Shown: piece by piece, positions 49,463 to 60,058 of the stretch | Layout of the letters: each line of letters begins with the position of its first letter | How positions within the stretch are numbered: the first letter of the stretch is position 1 | Origin: Pogonophryne albipinna | Taxonomy: Eukaryota > Chordata > Actinopteri > Perciformes > Artedidraconidae | Assembly (NCBI GenBank): GCA_028583405.1 | Contig: CM053259.1 | Location: 14,250,594 to 14,314,593 of the forward strand | Reading direction: 5' to 3' | DNA: 64,000 nucleotides | Made by a program: the position numbers and the translations under genes | Notes under the pieces: generated by a model | What the model was told of the DNA's origin: nothing | The model's database searches: none | What the model saw: the letters and a program-made list of their open reading frames with translations, nothing else

Positions 49463-50025
49463 TCGCCATTCAAATGACAGCGTTGGTTTCCCCAAAAGTG
49501 GGCGGGGCTGTAAAGTGACGTAGATTTGACTCTCATCTATTATTCAAAACCATTCTATTTATTCTAACGTAAATTACATGCCAGTGTTTTATGTTTTTAT
49601 TTATTTGTTTTTATTTTAAATCGTATAATGTTGGACTTTTTTTCCCGTCTGTGAGGGAAAGAAATGGGGCTCAGAGCCTCAAAATACTGAAATCTGTATT
49701 TTTTTAAATCTTTTTTTCCTTCTAATTTGTTATTATTTTCTAAATAACACACTGTTATTTACTCAACAATAACACACAATTATCCTTGTTTTTATTTATT
49801 CGTTTAATTCTATAATCTTGGGCTTTTTAGCATGCTTTTTAGCCGTAAATAAAGTCACCGGAAACAGACGTAGGCCTATAAGGGACATTTCGAGCGATAC
49901 ACACCACAAACCCACTGAACAGATTACCCAAGATCCTCAGCTTGAAGCTCATTGATTGGATGTTTTAGCCGCAATGCATGTTGGGATATGATGTTAATGC
50001 GATATGATATCCGAAAACATTTAAA

Positions 50026-51159
50026 AAATATATAATAATACTTTATTCCCAGTGTTCTTGCTTTTCTCTTTGGAAGTCATCACATAACGGCATTGTAATA
50101 CACGGTTCAGCTGCATTAAATATTACACATCTGCCGTAGTTCTTTATTTATAGAGCCCTGATGAGAAGACTTCTGGACAAACTGGAAGAACTGCATCTTG
50201 CATTTCTTTTCACACAATACGTCTCCTTGCAGTATCAATAGTAATTCGGCTGACTTTTATATTTGATCCAATTGGTAGATAGGTTATATTTACACCATAA
50301 CGGTGCACAGCTGATAGAAAAGGACATGTAGTTTTTAAAGATATTACTGATTTTCTTTGAATTAAAGAATGTAAATACTGAGTTGAGAGAATAGTCAGGG
50401 GATTTGGGTGATGGGAGACACATCTATGGAATCACAATTTCAATAGCTTACCATTAAATGACGGATATGCCTTTCTGTCTGTGATGTTTTACAAATCAGA
50501 TATTAATGTGTAGAAGTAAAACATGAGAAATACTATAGCAATATCCTGTAAAATTATGTAAAAACATGAATAAAACTACACATCTTCAGATGTTATACAT
50601 ACATAAGTGTCCTACACTAATAATGCAAAGTTATTATTAGTATGCTGTGTGTACCTTGTGTGCACCGCCTAGTGGTTAAAGCACGTTATTGAATTATTTT
50701 TGTTGAATAATGTTATTTTTGTTGAATAATGTTATTTGATGAAAAAAATATTAAGAGTACATACATTCATAGGGGGAAAGTAGAAGGTCAATGATAGAAA
50801 TATAGAATATAAAAAATCAAGAAGATACTGTAAGTGATCTCTACAATAAAACAGTTTAGTGCAGGATGTACAAAGATATTAATATGAGGATGTGCAAAAC
50901 AGACAAACTAATTAACCTTTATTAACACATTAAAGAATACTTTAGATTAAGGTCTTCTTTCAAATAAGAAAAAAGCTTTTGGGGTATCTATCTACAGATA
51001 AATATTAAGCCTGACAAAGTACTTAACGTCTAATATATTGCTTTCCTGCAATGTTAACTATGTTGAAGCACTTATTTTAACTGATATTATACGCATTAAT
51101 TATACTCTTATGTATGTAGATAGTATAAGAAATGTGCAGAATGACAGTTTAATGGTGGA
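50026..51159. other. Unpaired centre of the THAP foldback, first part
   Basis: No gene seen. A short direct repeat of TTTTTGTTGAATAATGTTAT occurs at about 50698-50737. Confidence 0.5.
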
Positions 51160-51296
51160 GGTACACACATAATGATAGATGTCTTGAAATGCACTGTTGA
51201 GGAACCTGTGACCCAAGTTTTTCATTCATTGCATAACTACACTAGTTGTGTATATGATATGTCAATAAACCTTAGAAAATCTTGAAATCTTGAAAG
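51160..51296 (+). mobile_element. Possible LINE 3' tail
   Basis: The sequence leading to ATATGTCAATAAACCTTAG and then the short tandem AATCTTGAAATCTTGAAA resembles the 3' end and tail of a LINE. No coding part is present. Confidence 0.35.
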
Positions 51297-51469
51297 GGAT
51301 GTGCAAACATAGCAATTATATACAGTTTTTTAAAATTAACTATTAGTAGAGAATAACGAGTAATTCATATACTTTATAGATATCTGCAGATAAATGTTTA
51401 GTCTTCTCAAGCACCAACTATCAAATATCTTTGTTGGCACTTGACAATCACCTTTCCCTGAATTTTACT

Positions 51470-51650
51470 CAGGTGTAACTAAAGTCTGATTTAAGGGTTG
51501 TTTATATTTCACATCATTAATCAGAATCTGCAAAATAACTAAAATAAATGTAGTGGAGTAAAATTACCAGGTTAACCTCTGAATTGTAGTGGAGTAGAAT
51601 TACAAAGTAACAATGAGCTGTCATGTGGGTATATATTAATGCTGCCCATT
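51470..51650. mobile_element. Fragment of the tactt-rich hAT MITE
   Basis: TAACTAAAGTCTGATTTAAG, TTATATTTCACATCATTAAT and CCTCTGAATTGTAGTGGAGT match the middle of the copy at 9449-9969. Neither terminus is present. Confidence 0.75.
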
Positions 51651-52127
51651 ATGGATACAAGCGATTTTCACCCATTTAGTAAATACATGTTTTAAATTTG
51701 TACACACCAATGTGTTTCCTATCGCCTAAACCTCCAGGGCTGTACACAGTTTAATACTGTCAACTTCTAATTTTGGGAAAAACGAAAACGTCTTTTAAAA
51801 CTACAATTCCCAGTAGAGACGTGCCATAGAGAACATGTTGCGAAACACAATAGCCAGCATGTGTAGTTCTGGGGGGGCGTCCAAATCCAGTTTTGAATAG
51901 TCTGCCGTGGTTTTGTTCCATTTCAAAGAGCTTGACGCTCGGCGTAACCTTGGCGCACTGCCACTCCAACATCCAATCCCAGAGTTTGAAGATTAATCAC
52001 GGGGTTTGTCAACGAGATTGTAGTCCCAAACGATAGCTGGGGATTATGGGTAGTGTAGTGTCTTCGGCCATCCTAAACTGAATTTTTTTTCGGATATCAT
52101 ATCGCATTACGAACACCACATCTGGCG

Positions 52128-52241
52128 TCACAGAGATCTTCTGTTACTGTCCTTTCTTCTTAGAGGAAGTACAGAAACACGTAACTCTGGATTTGTTTTA
52201 ATGTTTGAGGTGCAATAAACGACACAGCAGCTTTTTGGCAT
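52128..52241 (-). pseudogene. THAP zinc-finger exon, right arm
   Basis: Mirror copy of the left-arm exon. From the ATG at 52241 on the - strand it encodes MPKSCCVVYCTSNIKTNPEL, then LPLRRKDSNRRSL, and stops at TGA (52128-52130), a few codons earlier than the left copy. Differences from the left arm are few, so both arms share a recent ancestor. Confidence 0.65.
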
Positions 52242-52577
52242 GTTAAAACTATTATTTTCTGCTGGCGAAATTACAGCCTCGCCTACTGATTTCAAATGTG
52301 TGCTCTAAAATGATATTTATAAATGACTATTATCATTATTATAAGCAAGACAATAAATGGTAAATATATGTAGAAAATAAACGTTTTTAAGATACGTTCA
52401 TAAGAAACGTAACGTGGGAGAAAATATGTTTCTAGAAGATATGTAGAAAATAAACGTATTTGAGATACGTTCATAACGAACGTAACGTGGGAGAAAATAC
52501 GTTTCTGGCTAAACGTAATTGAGAATGCAGTTTAGTTCTGTGGGAATGTAATTTTTAGGAGACAGGGTTGTGGCGTC

Positions 52578-53257
52578 AATCTATTGATAACCAATTAACA
52601 TTAGTCTAAGAATATTTCAGTCACTACTTAAATCAATAAGCGTATTCAGAGTTGTGTGGGCTCACATACATCAATTACATCAAAAAATAGAACAAGATTG
52701 AAAACATTTCAATCACAATGATTGAACACAGTCAATCATAATAGAAAAATCATCTCTCCTCAGTGTTTGGCATCATTTGTCAAAAGCACAATAATAAACA
52801 CACATGAAATACAAAAATATAATAGCAAAATATATGTTTCAAAAATAAGATCTTTTATCATTTATCACTCAGTTAATCTCATTCATCAAACACAAATTCT
52901 AAATCAGCTTACATCTCAAAGATTCACTTCAAGGCAATTACTTATTAAAACACAATTAGAATTTACGATTATAAGAAATCCAATTGAGGTATAAAATCAG
53001 AATCATGAGAGATCCAGCTAAAATTCACAGTTAAGGTATAAATTCACAGTGATGAATAGATCAATCTGTAACCTGCAAAGTTGCAGTGTCCTCAATCTTT
53101 AACATTACTTTACGTTTACTTCATTACGCTTTATTCAAGAGTAAGGCACTTAGTAGTACATATATTTCATTCAAATACATTTGTTCAAAATCTGAAAAGG
53201 AAAAGTCAGACATTTATTATATAACAACCTGAAAAAGAGAAATCAAAACATCTGTTC
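52578..53257. other. AT-rich region downstream of the env gene
   Basis: No gene recognised. Several CAATCA and AATTCACAG words but no repeat ends. It may include the 3' flank of the env transcript. Confidence 0.5.
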
Positions 53258-53263
53258 TTTATT
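53258..53263 (-). terminator. Poly(A) signal of the env gene
   Basis: AATAAA on the - strand, about 25 bp after the env stop codon. A second AATAAA lies at 53213-53218. Neither is inside a recognisable LTR. Confidence 0.6.
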
Positions 53264-53288
53264 TTGAGTGTCAACTGTAATCATTTTA

Positions 53289-54884
53289 TCAATCGCTGAA
53301 TGGGGGTACCCATTGGGCAGAAACCGCAATGGAGACCCATGGATCTGGAAGCTCGGCGTCGTACATTAACATTGTGTCATCTACAGTTGAATACCCCACT
53401 AGCCTCTGTGGGGCTTGGAGGGTGGTCTTGGCAACCCTGCGTATGGCTAATTTAACTACAGTTATCAAACAGATCACTAGGATTAGCACAACCAAGATAA
53501 ACACTGAAACAGTAACAACAAATTTAACCAACCCCGCTCCCCAGGATCCAATGGTTCCACTTAAATCCCCAAATGTAAATCCATGAGTTTTATGCAATTC
53601 TTTTATTCCCCTGGCAGTATCATGCGCCATGTCCATTACTTCCGGTGTAGCGTCAGAGATGAAAGAACAACACTCAGACCCAATTACCTTACATGTGCCC
53701 CCCTGAGCAGCTAGGAGAAGATCCAGCGCCATACGATTCTGTAATGCTACTGTCCTTACTTCCTGCAATTCTTTGTGTTCAGCTAACATCGCTGTGTTAG
53801 ATACATTTAGATGGTGTTCCACTACTTTGGACAGTGCCACTATTTCCTGCTGAGTAACATAAATACCGTACCAAGGCAAAAATAGGCTAGCTATCTGTTG
53901 TCCTTGTGTAATGGACCTGCTGTTCCTGTGTAGAGAGGGAAGTATCACTGCAATCTCATTAGCCTCTACTTTACGGATTAAAGGGATTAGGTAGGCTAGA
54001 TAACAGGTGCCATAAAAAATGTCATATGGCACACAGCCATATGCCCGGTCGCCGCAAACTAAGTACACTCTCTGTGGGAGGGGAATTCTGGCTAATTTTA
54101 CCCTCACTATGGTATTACAGTCGCTGTGTCCCACATCTGGAGAGGTGTGAGATCCTGCTTCATTCTGGAAACAGATAGACACATTTTTCCACTCATGCAC
54201 TACAACTGGGGGAACATATACTGAACAATCACGTGTAGGAGGCTTGCCTAAGGGTATTGGCTGCGTACAGTCATGTATTTTAACTTTAACGGAGTCCACT
54301 GTTCTGGAGCCAAACCAGGGCACAACCGTTACCGTAGCTTCAACCAACAAAGATGGTGTGTGGGGTTGCATTGTACATGTTGGACTCGTAGAATTAGCTG
54401 AGCAATTAGTCTGGACTAGAGCTAATTGGAATCTGTATTCAAAAGCTAGGTGGATGTATTTCTTGACATATATAAGTCTTAGCATCATTAATCGTTTGAA
54501 ACCATCTGGCAGGTAATCTTTATTTACTGTATCAACAATAAGAGAGACTAAGCCCTCGTACTGTAAATGTTGCTCAGAGTCTATGGGGTAGGAAGGAGTG
54601 TAACAATCATCTGCCTCATCGCTAATTCGGGATGCTATATCATTCCAGCTCACTAGACCGTAGTCAGCTTTCGTGAAAGGAATTGGGCTAAACATTGGAG
54701 AATGCATGGATTCTGGCATATTTTGGCACAGCCAACAGTTGCTAACATTGCGTTCATGCGCGTAGTCTAACATTAAACTTATTGCAGAATTAGATTTAGT
54801 TCGTTTAGAAGGAGTGATTAAGGCCTTTTTTAAAGAATCTACATCACCTCCTGATTGTTTAAGTGGAGTGGATCGAACATTTGT
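53289..54884 (-). CDS. Retroviral envelope, SU C-terminal part and TM subunit
   Basis: Second part of an endogenous retroviral env, in the same frame as 55586-54885 and separated from it by one TAA. The first ATG is at 54773 and gives 494 residues. CWLC, the SU disulphide-exchange motif of gamma-type envelopes, is at residues 13-16. A furin-like RNSR is at 283-286, followed by a hydrophobic fusion-peptide-like stretch. The TM has a heptad region, the LQNRMALDLLL segment in the place of the so-called immunosuppressive domain, and CX6CC (Cys361, 368, 369). The membrane anchor is at about 416-441, with a cytoplasmic tail of about 50 residues. The frame is intact to the stop at 53289-53291. Env mediates receptor binding and membrane fusion; captured copies can serve host functions. 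Confidence 0.93.
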   Translation of the reverse strand, partial: TNVRSTPLKQSGGDVDSLKKALITPSKRTKSNSAISLMLDYAHERNVSNCWLCQNMPESMHSPMFSPIPFTKADYGLVSWNDIASRISDEADDCYTPSYPIDSEQHLQYEGLVSLIVDTVNKDYLPDGFKRLMMLRLIYVKKYIHLAFEYRFQLALVQTNCSANSTSPTCTMQPHTPSLLVEATVTVVPWFGSRTVDSVKVKIHDCTQPIPLGKPPTRDCSVYVPPVVVHEWKNVSICFQNEAGSHTSPDVGHSDCNTIVRVKLARIPLPQRVYLVCGDRAYGCVPYDIFYGTCYLAYLIPLIRKVEANEIAVILPSLHRNSRSITQGQQIASLFLPWYGIYVTQQEIVALSKVVEHHLNVSNTAMLAEHKELQEVRTVALQNRMALDLLLAAQGGTCKVIGSECCSFISDATPEVMDMAHDTARGIKELHKTHGFTFGDLSGTIGSWGAGLVKFVVTVSVFILVVLILVICLITVVKLAIRRVAKTTLQAPQRLVGYSTVDDTMLMYDAELPDPWVSIAVSAQWVPPFSD

Positions 54885-55586
54885 TTAGCTATTTGGTCCA
54901 GTAAATGTGCATGCAGTGACACCTGGATTGGGAACCTGGTAATCTGGTTTCCTCATTGTACATTTTACCTCATCCCTTATCAGTGTCTGTAACTGTCCTA
55001 TAGTGCTACACCACAGTTCTGGGGGCATATTGTCAATTGTGTTGAGAGCTATTCTTACCACCTCTGACGACTCCCCGAACCAATGGTACTGGTTCTTTGG
55101 ATACATCTCCCACGTTGAGTAAACTAAAAACACAGGAAACACAATAATACAGTTAGATGAGTCACATATTGAAGTTGGACAGTTAAAAGAAATAGTCTCT
55201 GATTTATGTCCAGGGAGGGAGACAATCCTCCTTATTCTTCCTCCTTTTCTCTCTCTTTGTGTCTCTCGCACCATACTGAATGTCTGAGTGGTGATCTGAT
55301 ACAACCTGTCCTTGTCGCTAGGCACTGATTTGCCCGTTGGTGTTGTTTTGCCCTCAGGGTCTGGACCCTGAGTAGTCAAGTCGTCTGCGCTCTTAGATAA
55401 GAGCACCTTATTTTCTCCCTCAGAGGGGCGAGAGCCCTCGCCTCCTGTCGTTGGGATTTTCACAGCTTCATCTAGCAGGGCGTCCTTGACCAGGTACAGT
55501 AGACCCAGAATGACGATGATGATGACTGCCTTCACACGCCAGCATCCAGTAGAGGAGAGAGACGACATCTGGAAGCGTGAATCCAC
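54885..55586 (-). CDS. Retroviral envelope, leader and N-terminal SU
   Basis: ATG at 55586, 233 codons, then TAA at 54885-54887; the frame stays open beyond the stop. Residues 20-33 are a strongly hydrophobic segment close to the N-terminus with basic residues before it, so it could act as a signal anchor. A hydrophilic leader follows, with a basic RERKGGRIRR run ending at residue 120 that fits a furin site. After it comes a cysteine-containing domain (Cys136, 141, 146, 193, 209, 226) with hydrophobic IIVFPVFLVY, presumably the start of SU. A leader removed by furin recalls foamy-virus Env, whereas the downstream motifs are gamma-type. No gag or pol lies upstream within the window. Confidence 0.85.
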   Translation of the reverse strand: MDSRFQMSSLSSTGCWRVKAVIIIVILGLLYLVKDALLDEAVKIPTTGGEGSRPSEGENKVLLSKSADDLTTQGPDPEGKTTPTGKSVPSDKDRLYQITTQTFSMVRETQRERKGGRIRRIVSLPGHKSETISFNCPTSICDSSNCIIVFPVFLVYSTWEMYPKNQYHWFGESSEVVRIALNTIDNMPPELWCSTIGQLQTLIRDEVKCTMRKPDYQVPNPGVTACTFTGPNS

Positions 55587-55649
55587 TCCGCTCTACCTTG
55601 TACTCTCAGGGCTGTTCTGGTCACTATTAATACTTGATAGGGATGTTTT

Positions 55650-55670
55650 CCTGAGTGAAGACAACTCAAG
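55650..55670 (-). promoter_or_regulatory. Candidate splice acceptor upstream of env
   Basis: On the - strand TTGAGTTGTCTTCACTCAG is followed by GAAAAC, placing an AG acceptor at 55652-55651, about 65 bp before the env ATG. Envelope messages are normally spliced, so this fits, but no donor or leader exon is identified. Confidence 0.45.
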
Positions 55671-55839
55671 GTAATGGATTAGCACATTATCATTCAATTA
55701 CAAAAATAGGATAGGCCCCTCAGAATTATTTGGGAGCCTTCCTGACACATGCACATGCATAAATGTAAGGTTTGTGTTAGTCATTTAACATGCAATAATC
55801 ATATTCTCATCAGTCCATAGCAGAGAAATGTTTTTTTAA

Positions 55840-57030
55840 GGCGAGACACGGCAGGCAAAAACATCGTTTTTCAAGTACTGGTCAATTTTGAGATTTTGTG
55901 CTATTTTGATTCTATAACATGTTTTCTTTCAGGCTTTTGGAAGGAAAACGTACAAAATACACATTTAAGTGTTTATTTTACTATAGTTTGTCTATTTGCG
56001 TCTGTAGATTTCTCCTAAATTCACCAAAAGTTAGCATTCTAACGTAACATAAAGTACCGCGGCCGCTGTGTGCACCATGTCAACAGAAATATCGCTGGAA
56101 AGCTGTGTCTCTCCTGCACAATCTCATCGGATCCAAATATGGTCATTTCCTTTGTATCAGCAACCAATCGTGAAAGCACAAAGGGGTCTTAAACCAAGAA
56201 ACGAAATCTCATTGGCTGGTGTCAATTTCTGACAACGTGATTCGTTCAGATGCGTCACGTGGTGTGCTATAACACTTCCTGGTTAGCTTTCCGCTCGAAA
56301 TTGAAATCTCAAAATGACAAAAGAACGGCGAAAAAAACGTTCACAGAGAAGACGACAACAATTGTCACTTGCACGAAGCAAGGTTATACAAAAAACAAAT
56401 GACCCCGAACATGAAATACCTTCACGGAGTGCGTCGAGGCGCAAGCTATCATCCAAAGAACAGGAGGGTTTAGCTAGCGCCTCACTGCAATCTTTAAAGG
56501 TCGTTTTCTCAAAATGAGTTTTTTCTCCTACTCTGAGTTCGAAATTTCAACTTCAGTAGCACGTAGAGACACCAAACCTTCCAGTTATATTCCTATCAAT
56601 ATTATGAAGGCTTTTACAGAAGGGTTTGTTCATATATCATTCATAGCCTGAATTATACAACATTTTATACCTAAAAACATGGCGAAAATTGATATTTTAG
56701 GGCTGTTGACAGTATTTTCTGATTTATGGAGTGATAAAGAGAGATATCCAATATCCCTTCTGTAAAAGCCTTAGATACTAATATGACTACAAAATGAAAC
56801 AAGAATTTTGAACCTGGCTTTATCCAAAGTTCAGATTTCGATTCCTGAAATGTGTTAAAATATGTGCATATTTAATGAGATAATGGATAATTTGCATATT
56901 TAAACATGCTATTTCAGAAAACTTGTAATACAAAAGACAATTGCCTTATTGTAAGTAATTAACTAGAGAAATTTCTAGCTGATACCTTTAAGTTAAAAAA
57001 AAATACCCTATTCACCTGGGGTGTCTCGCC
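55840..57030 (+). mobile_element. Kolobok-like TTAA transposon (non-autonomous)
   Basis: Inverted ends GGCGAGACAC and GTGTCTCGCC, each directly flanked by TTAA (55836-55839 and 57031-57034). A TTAA target with ends starting GG fits the Kolobok superfamily better than piggyBac, whose ends start with C. The 1191-bp element has one short basic ORF (56314-56517), and the internal inverted words AAGGCTTTTACAGAAGGG (about 56607) and CCCTTCTGTAAAAGCCTT (about 56754). Confidence 0.75.
56314..56517 (+). CDS. Small basic ORF in the Kolobok-like element
   Basis: 67 codons starting MTKERRKKRSQRRRQQLSLA. The first 20 residues are mostly Lys, Arg and Gln, and the remainder is Ser-rich, ending FSK. It could be the N-terminal exon of a lost transposase or a nuclear-localisation segment. 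I do not recognise a family. No splice donor is obvious at its end. Confidence 0.3.
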   Translation: MTKERRKKRSQRRRQQLSLARSKVIQKTNDPEHEIPSRSASRRKLSSKEQEGLASASLQSLKVVFSK

Positions 57031-57034
57031 TTAA

Positions 57035-57658
57035 GTTAAATGTGAGCTAGTTCCTGTGGATATAACCCCTTCTCAATGATTCTAAATGTTATATTAATTC
57101 ACCATTTACTGTTTGATAAAATATTAGTTTATCAAAAATACATTTGAAATAAATGTTCCAATATGAAATCAATTACTCAATATAATTGACTCTCCCCTCC
57201 CTTTTCTTACATATGTCACATGTGTAATAACAAGTAGGAGTCTATTTAAACATGGTATTGTCTATAAGCTATCAATCGATAAGACTCAGTATCAGTATGC
57301 AACTCGCAAATATCTCTTCTCTCTTTCCTATCCCTCTCTTCCCTCTTCTCTCTATTCTCTCTTCCACATCTCTCTTACATCTTCCCATGTCTTTCGTCTC
57401 TCACTTCTGTTAGATATGAAATAAAACATACGAGTCCATGTAAGCATGGTAGAGATCATAATCCATTACTCGAGAAGACTCAGTATCACCTGTGCGCAGC
57501 TAACAAAAAACAATTGTGAGAAGCATATATTATGCAGGAAATGCACACCGTTGTTGAAAAAACAAAGCATAGCCGATTCGGGAGGAAAAGCTTCAACTCC
57601 CTTAACATCTGATTTGCCACTGAAGGCATAGCATGAATGATAGTGGGCGTCCGAGGGT
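57035..57658. other. Unrecognised spacer with CT-rich run
   Basis: 57310-57410 is a pyrimidine-rich stretch (TCTCTTCCTATCCCTCTC type). No gene. Confidence 0.5.
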
Positions 57659-58050
57659 GTCATTACCAGTGGCGGAGCTGGGGGGTGGCTGGGGGTGGCC
57701 GTGGCCACCCCAAGCTGAATCCTGGCCACCCTATTGGCCACCCCAAACACTCTCACCACGGGGGCCCAAACTATTTTAGAACATTAAGAAAAAAATGTTT
57801 AAGTAACCTTTCATCATTCATCAAGAATTAACATAATTATCGATAATGTAAAGTACTCACTAAACTTACAATTCATTTAACTTATTTTCTTCCAAAAGTT
57901 AATTATCCAAAGCCTCTGTACACCCCGTTCTATTTACATGTAATGGTTTGGTCCTGCCTCCAAACGCGGTGCAGCACCGCCGGCACTTTCTAGCAGACAC
58001 TAGTGTGAGCATGTGAGGAGCAGGGATGCTAGTACTTACGTGTGTAGTAC

Positions 58051-58158
58051 CATGTCTCAACGACTCACAAAGTCAGGCTTTCAAAAGAGAAAAGAAAGGA
58101 GAGAAAAACAAGAGAGAGAGACTAAAGGGCGACACCCAGTCTTTCAAAAGAAAAGGTG
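58051..58158 (+). pseudogene. Probable N-terminal exon of a hAT transposase
   Basis: From the ATG at 58051 the frame reads MSQRLTKSGFQKRKERREKQ and then ERETKGRHPVFQKK. A Lys/Arg/Glu-rich start of this kind is typical of hAT transposases and ZMYM1-like proteins derived from them. A GGTGGGTG at about 58156 may be an eroded donor. No BED/TTF finger or RNase H core follows in the window. Confidence 0.5.
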
Positions 58159-58869
58159 GGTGTGGTCCATGAGTGGTGGAATTATGTCTGTTAGCTAAGC
58201 TTAGTCCATTGTAAATAATAATTGTTATGTTTTTTTTTACTAAGCTGATATTAAGTACTGTTAATATCTATACAGGTTTTTAATTGCACTGGTCTTTTAG
58301 CTGACATTTAACAAATACAGGCAGATTATTAGCAGCTATTCATACTAAATCAGTTGTCCCTCCCCCTGGTGCCAGGACCAACAGATCCATCTCTAGGCTC
58401 AGCAGCCCTGTACCCCCATAAGGCTGAACCTGAACCAGCTTTTCTCCCAACTGAAGGAGGTGAGCAGCATTGTGTTGAATGCCATGCCACTTAACATATC
58501 TGAAGGGAGACTAGAATACAATATATATATATATATCAAAACAAAAAGCTAGCATCTAATTTCAATTACACATTTCAAACACAGTATTTTCCCACATATG
58601 TAAGTTATATTTATTTAGATTTATGCATTCATGTTGAGAATGTTCCATTCAAAAATGTTATTATTAAAAATGCATTTACACTGTCGCGCCACCTAACCAT
58701 TCGCCAAAATGTTTTTAATACCAGCGGTAACCGTCCAAGCGCCGTGCAAAAAACAATCTTCAAATAAAAGAAAGTCACCGGAGGAGTTAAAGGAGAGTGA
58801 CAGAGAGCATGATAAGAAGAGGGAGAGGAAGTTTTAGCCAGCTTGATCGATGGAGTTGGCTTCTGGTGC

Positions 58870-59103
58870 AGTGACGCGTCCTAAAACCCTTGTATAATCT
58901 ATCGATTAGATTTATGATTCGAAAATTATAAAAGTAGGGTAGACATGTGGAGATTATCCGGCTGAACAAAACGTGCATTTATCAAACAGGTTTGTTTTCC
59001 ACAGACCTTATTTCCAGCTATTTTCCAAAACCCTGTGGAGAAATCCCATTGCTTTTTGTCGAGGGAACCCGCAGCTTACTTTCTGGTTTTAGGACGCGTC
59101 ACT
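58870..59103. mobile_element. 234-bp MITE with AGTGACGCGTCCTAAAAC ends
   Basis: AGTGACGCGTCCTAAAACC at the left is matched by GGTTTTAGGACGCGTCACT at the right, 19 bp complementary. It sits inside the hAT element at 57667-61021. The target duplication is not clear. No coding frame. Confidence 0.85.
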
Positions 59104-60058
59104 GGCTGCACCTCTCAATATGATGCCAATATAAACAAGGTCTTCTGTCGGCTCTATACATCAATGCTGACCTATGCTGACAAGTAAGTGAAGAGTAGAC
59201 AATATAAAGGTATTAGCTATAGGGAAATGTCCCAGCAGTTTAGGATAATGAAGGTTCTAATCTAATCTGCTACATAGCCATTACATTTCTAACTCCTAAT
59301 GACAGGAAGGCAGAAAGCGCATTATACAAATAATAATACTCATAATAATAGCAGACATTTTTTATCAATGACCACAATATCATTATTTTAATAAACCAAA
59401 TATGAACAATTGAGGAAAATGAGGAAGACCTGATTATTCAAATGTTGTAGTACAAGTAGTAATGTAGTTAGTGCATAAATTACTATTGCAACAAATGTAT
59501 TAATTTTCTTCATTATTAGTCGATTTTTTTTGGACGAATGCTCCGGGCCAGTGGTTACAATGGTGGGGCCAGTGACAATACAATTCCACCGGCCCGGAGG
59601 GCCAGTGACATTTTACCCGTAATGTCTACCCCTGAACATTTACTGACTTTTTTAGGATAGCTTAAAGTAATGTTGTAAAATTACAACTGGGGGCCTTACA
59701 GGGTTAAGGGCTATTGTTTATTGTTATTTACTTTAAGATGTTTATTCTTAACCTATCATTTAATTTAAAAACTCTTATTTAAATGATGTGTGTGTGTCTC
59801 TGTATTCCTGATGATACACTGAGAGAATGAGCTCATAGTTCTGCTGATCACCATAAGCTAAACAGTCTGTATATTGCATTACATTTGTATAATGTAAGCT
59901 TCGTTGATACTTTGCCTGCGGGAATACGAAAGAAATTGTTAGATATACTGAATATTATTTGATCTATTCCACCACTTGATCCCAAATAATGTAGAGGTAT
60001 GTTGTAGGTGCCTTAAATAACCCCTTATTTTATAGTGAGATGTATTTTTATGTTCATA

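Larger units (their letters stand above)
48986..52570. mobile_element. THAP-carrying foldback element
   Basis: Left end CAACCCTGTCTCCTAAAAAT and right end ATTTTTAGGAGACAGGGTTG are complementary. TGGCGTC is duplicated at 48979-48985 and 52571-52577. The inverted arms run from 48986 to about 50025 and from 52570 back to about 52075; the right arm has an internal deletion. Each arm holds two tandem units of about 75 bp with CCCACGTTACGTTC. Each arm also holds a THAP-domain exon remnant. The 7-bp duplication together with THAP suggests a P-element-like origin, but no RNase H-type transposase is left. Confidence 0.8.

Noticed and set aside
53329..54516. + strand frames within the env region
   Set aside because: Antisense shadows of the well-supported - strand envelope frame.
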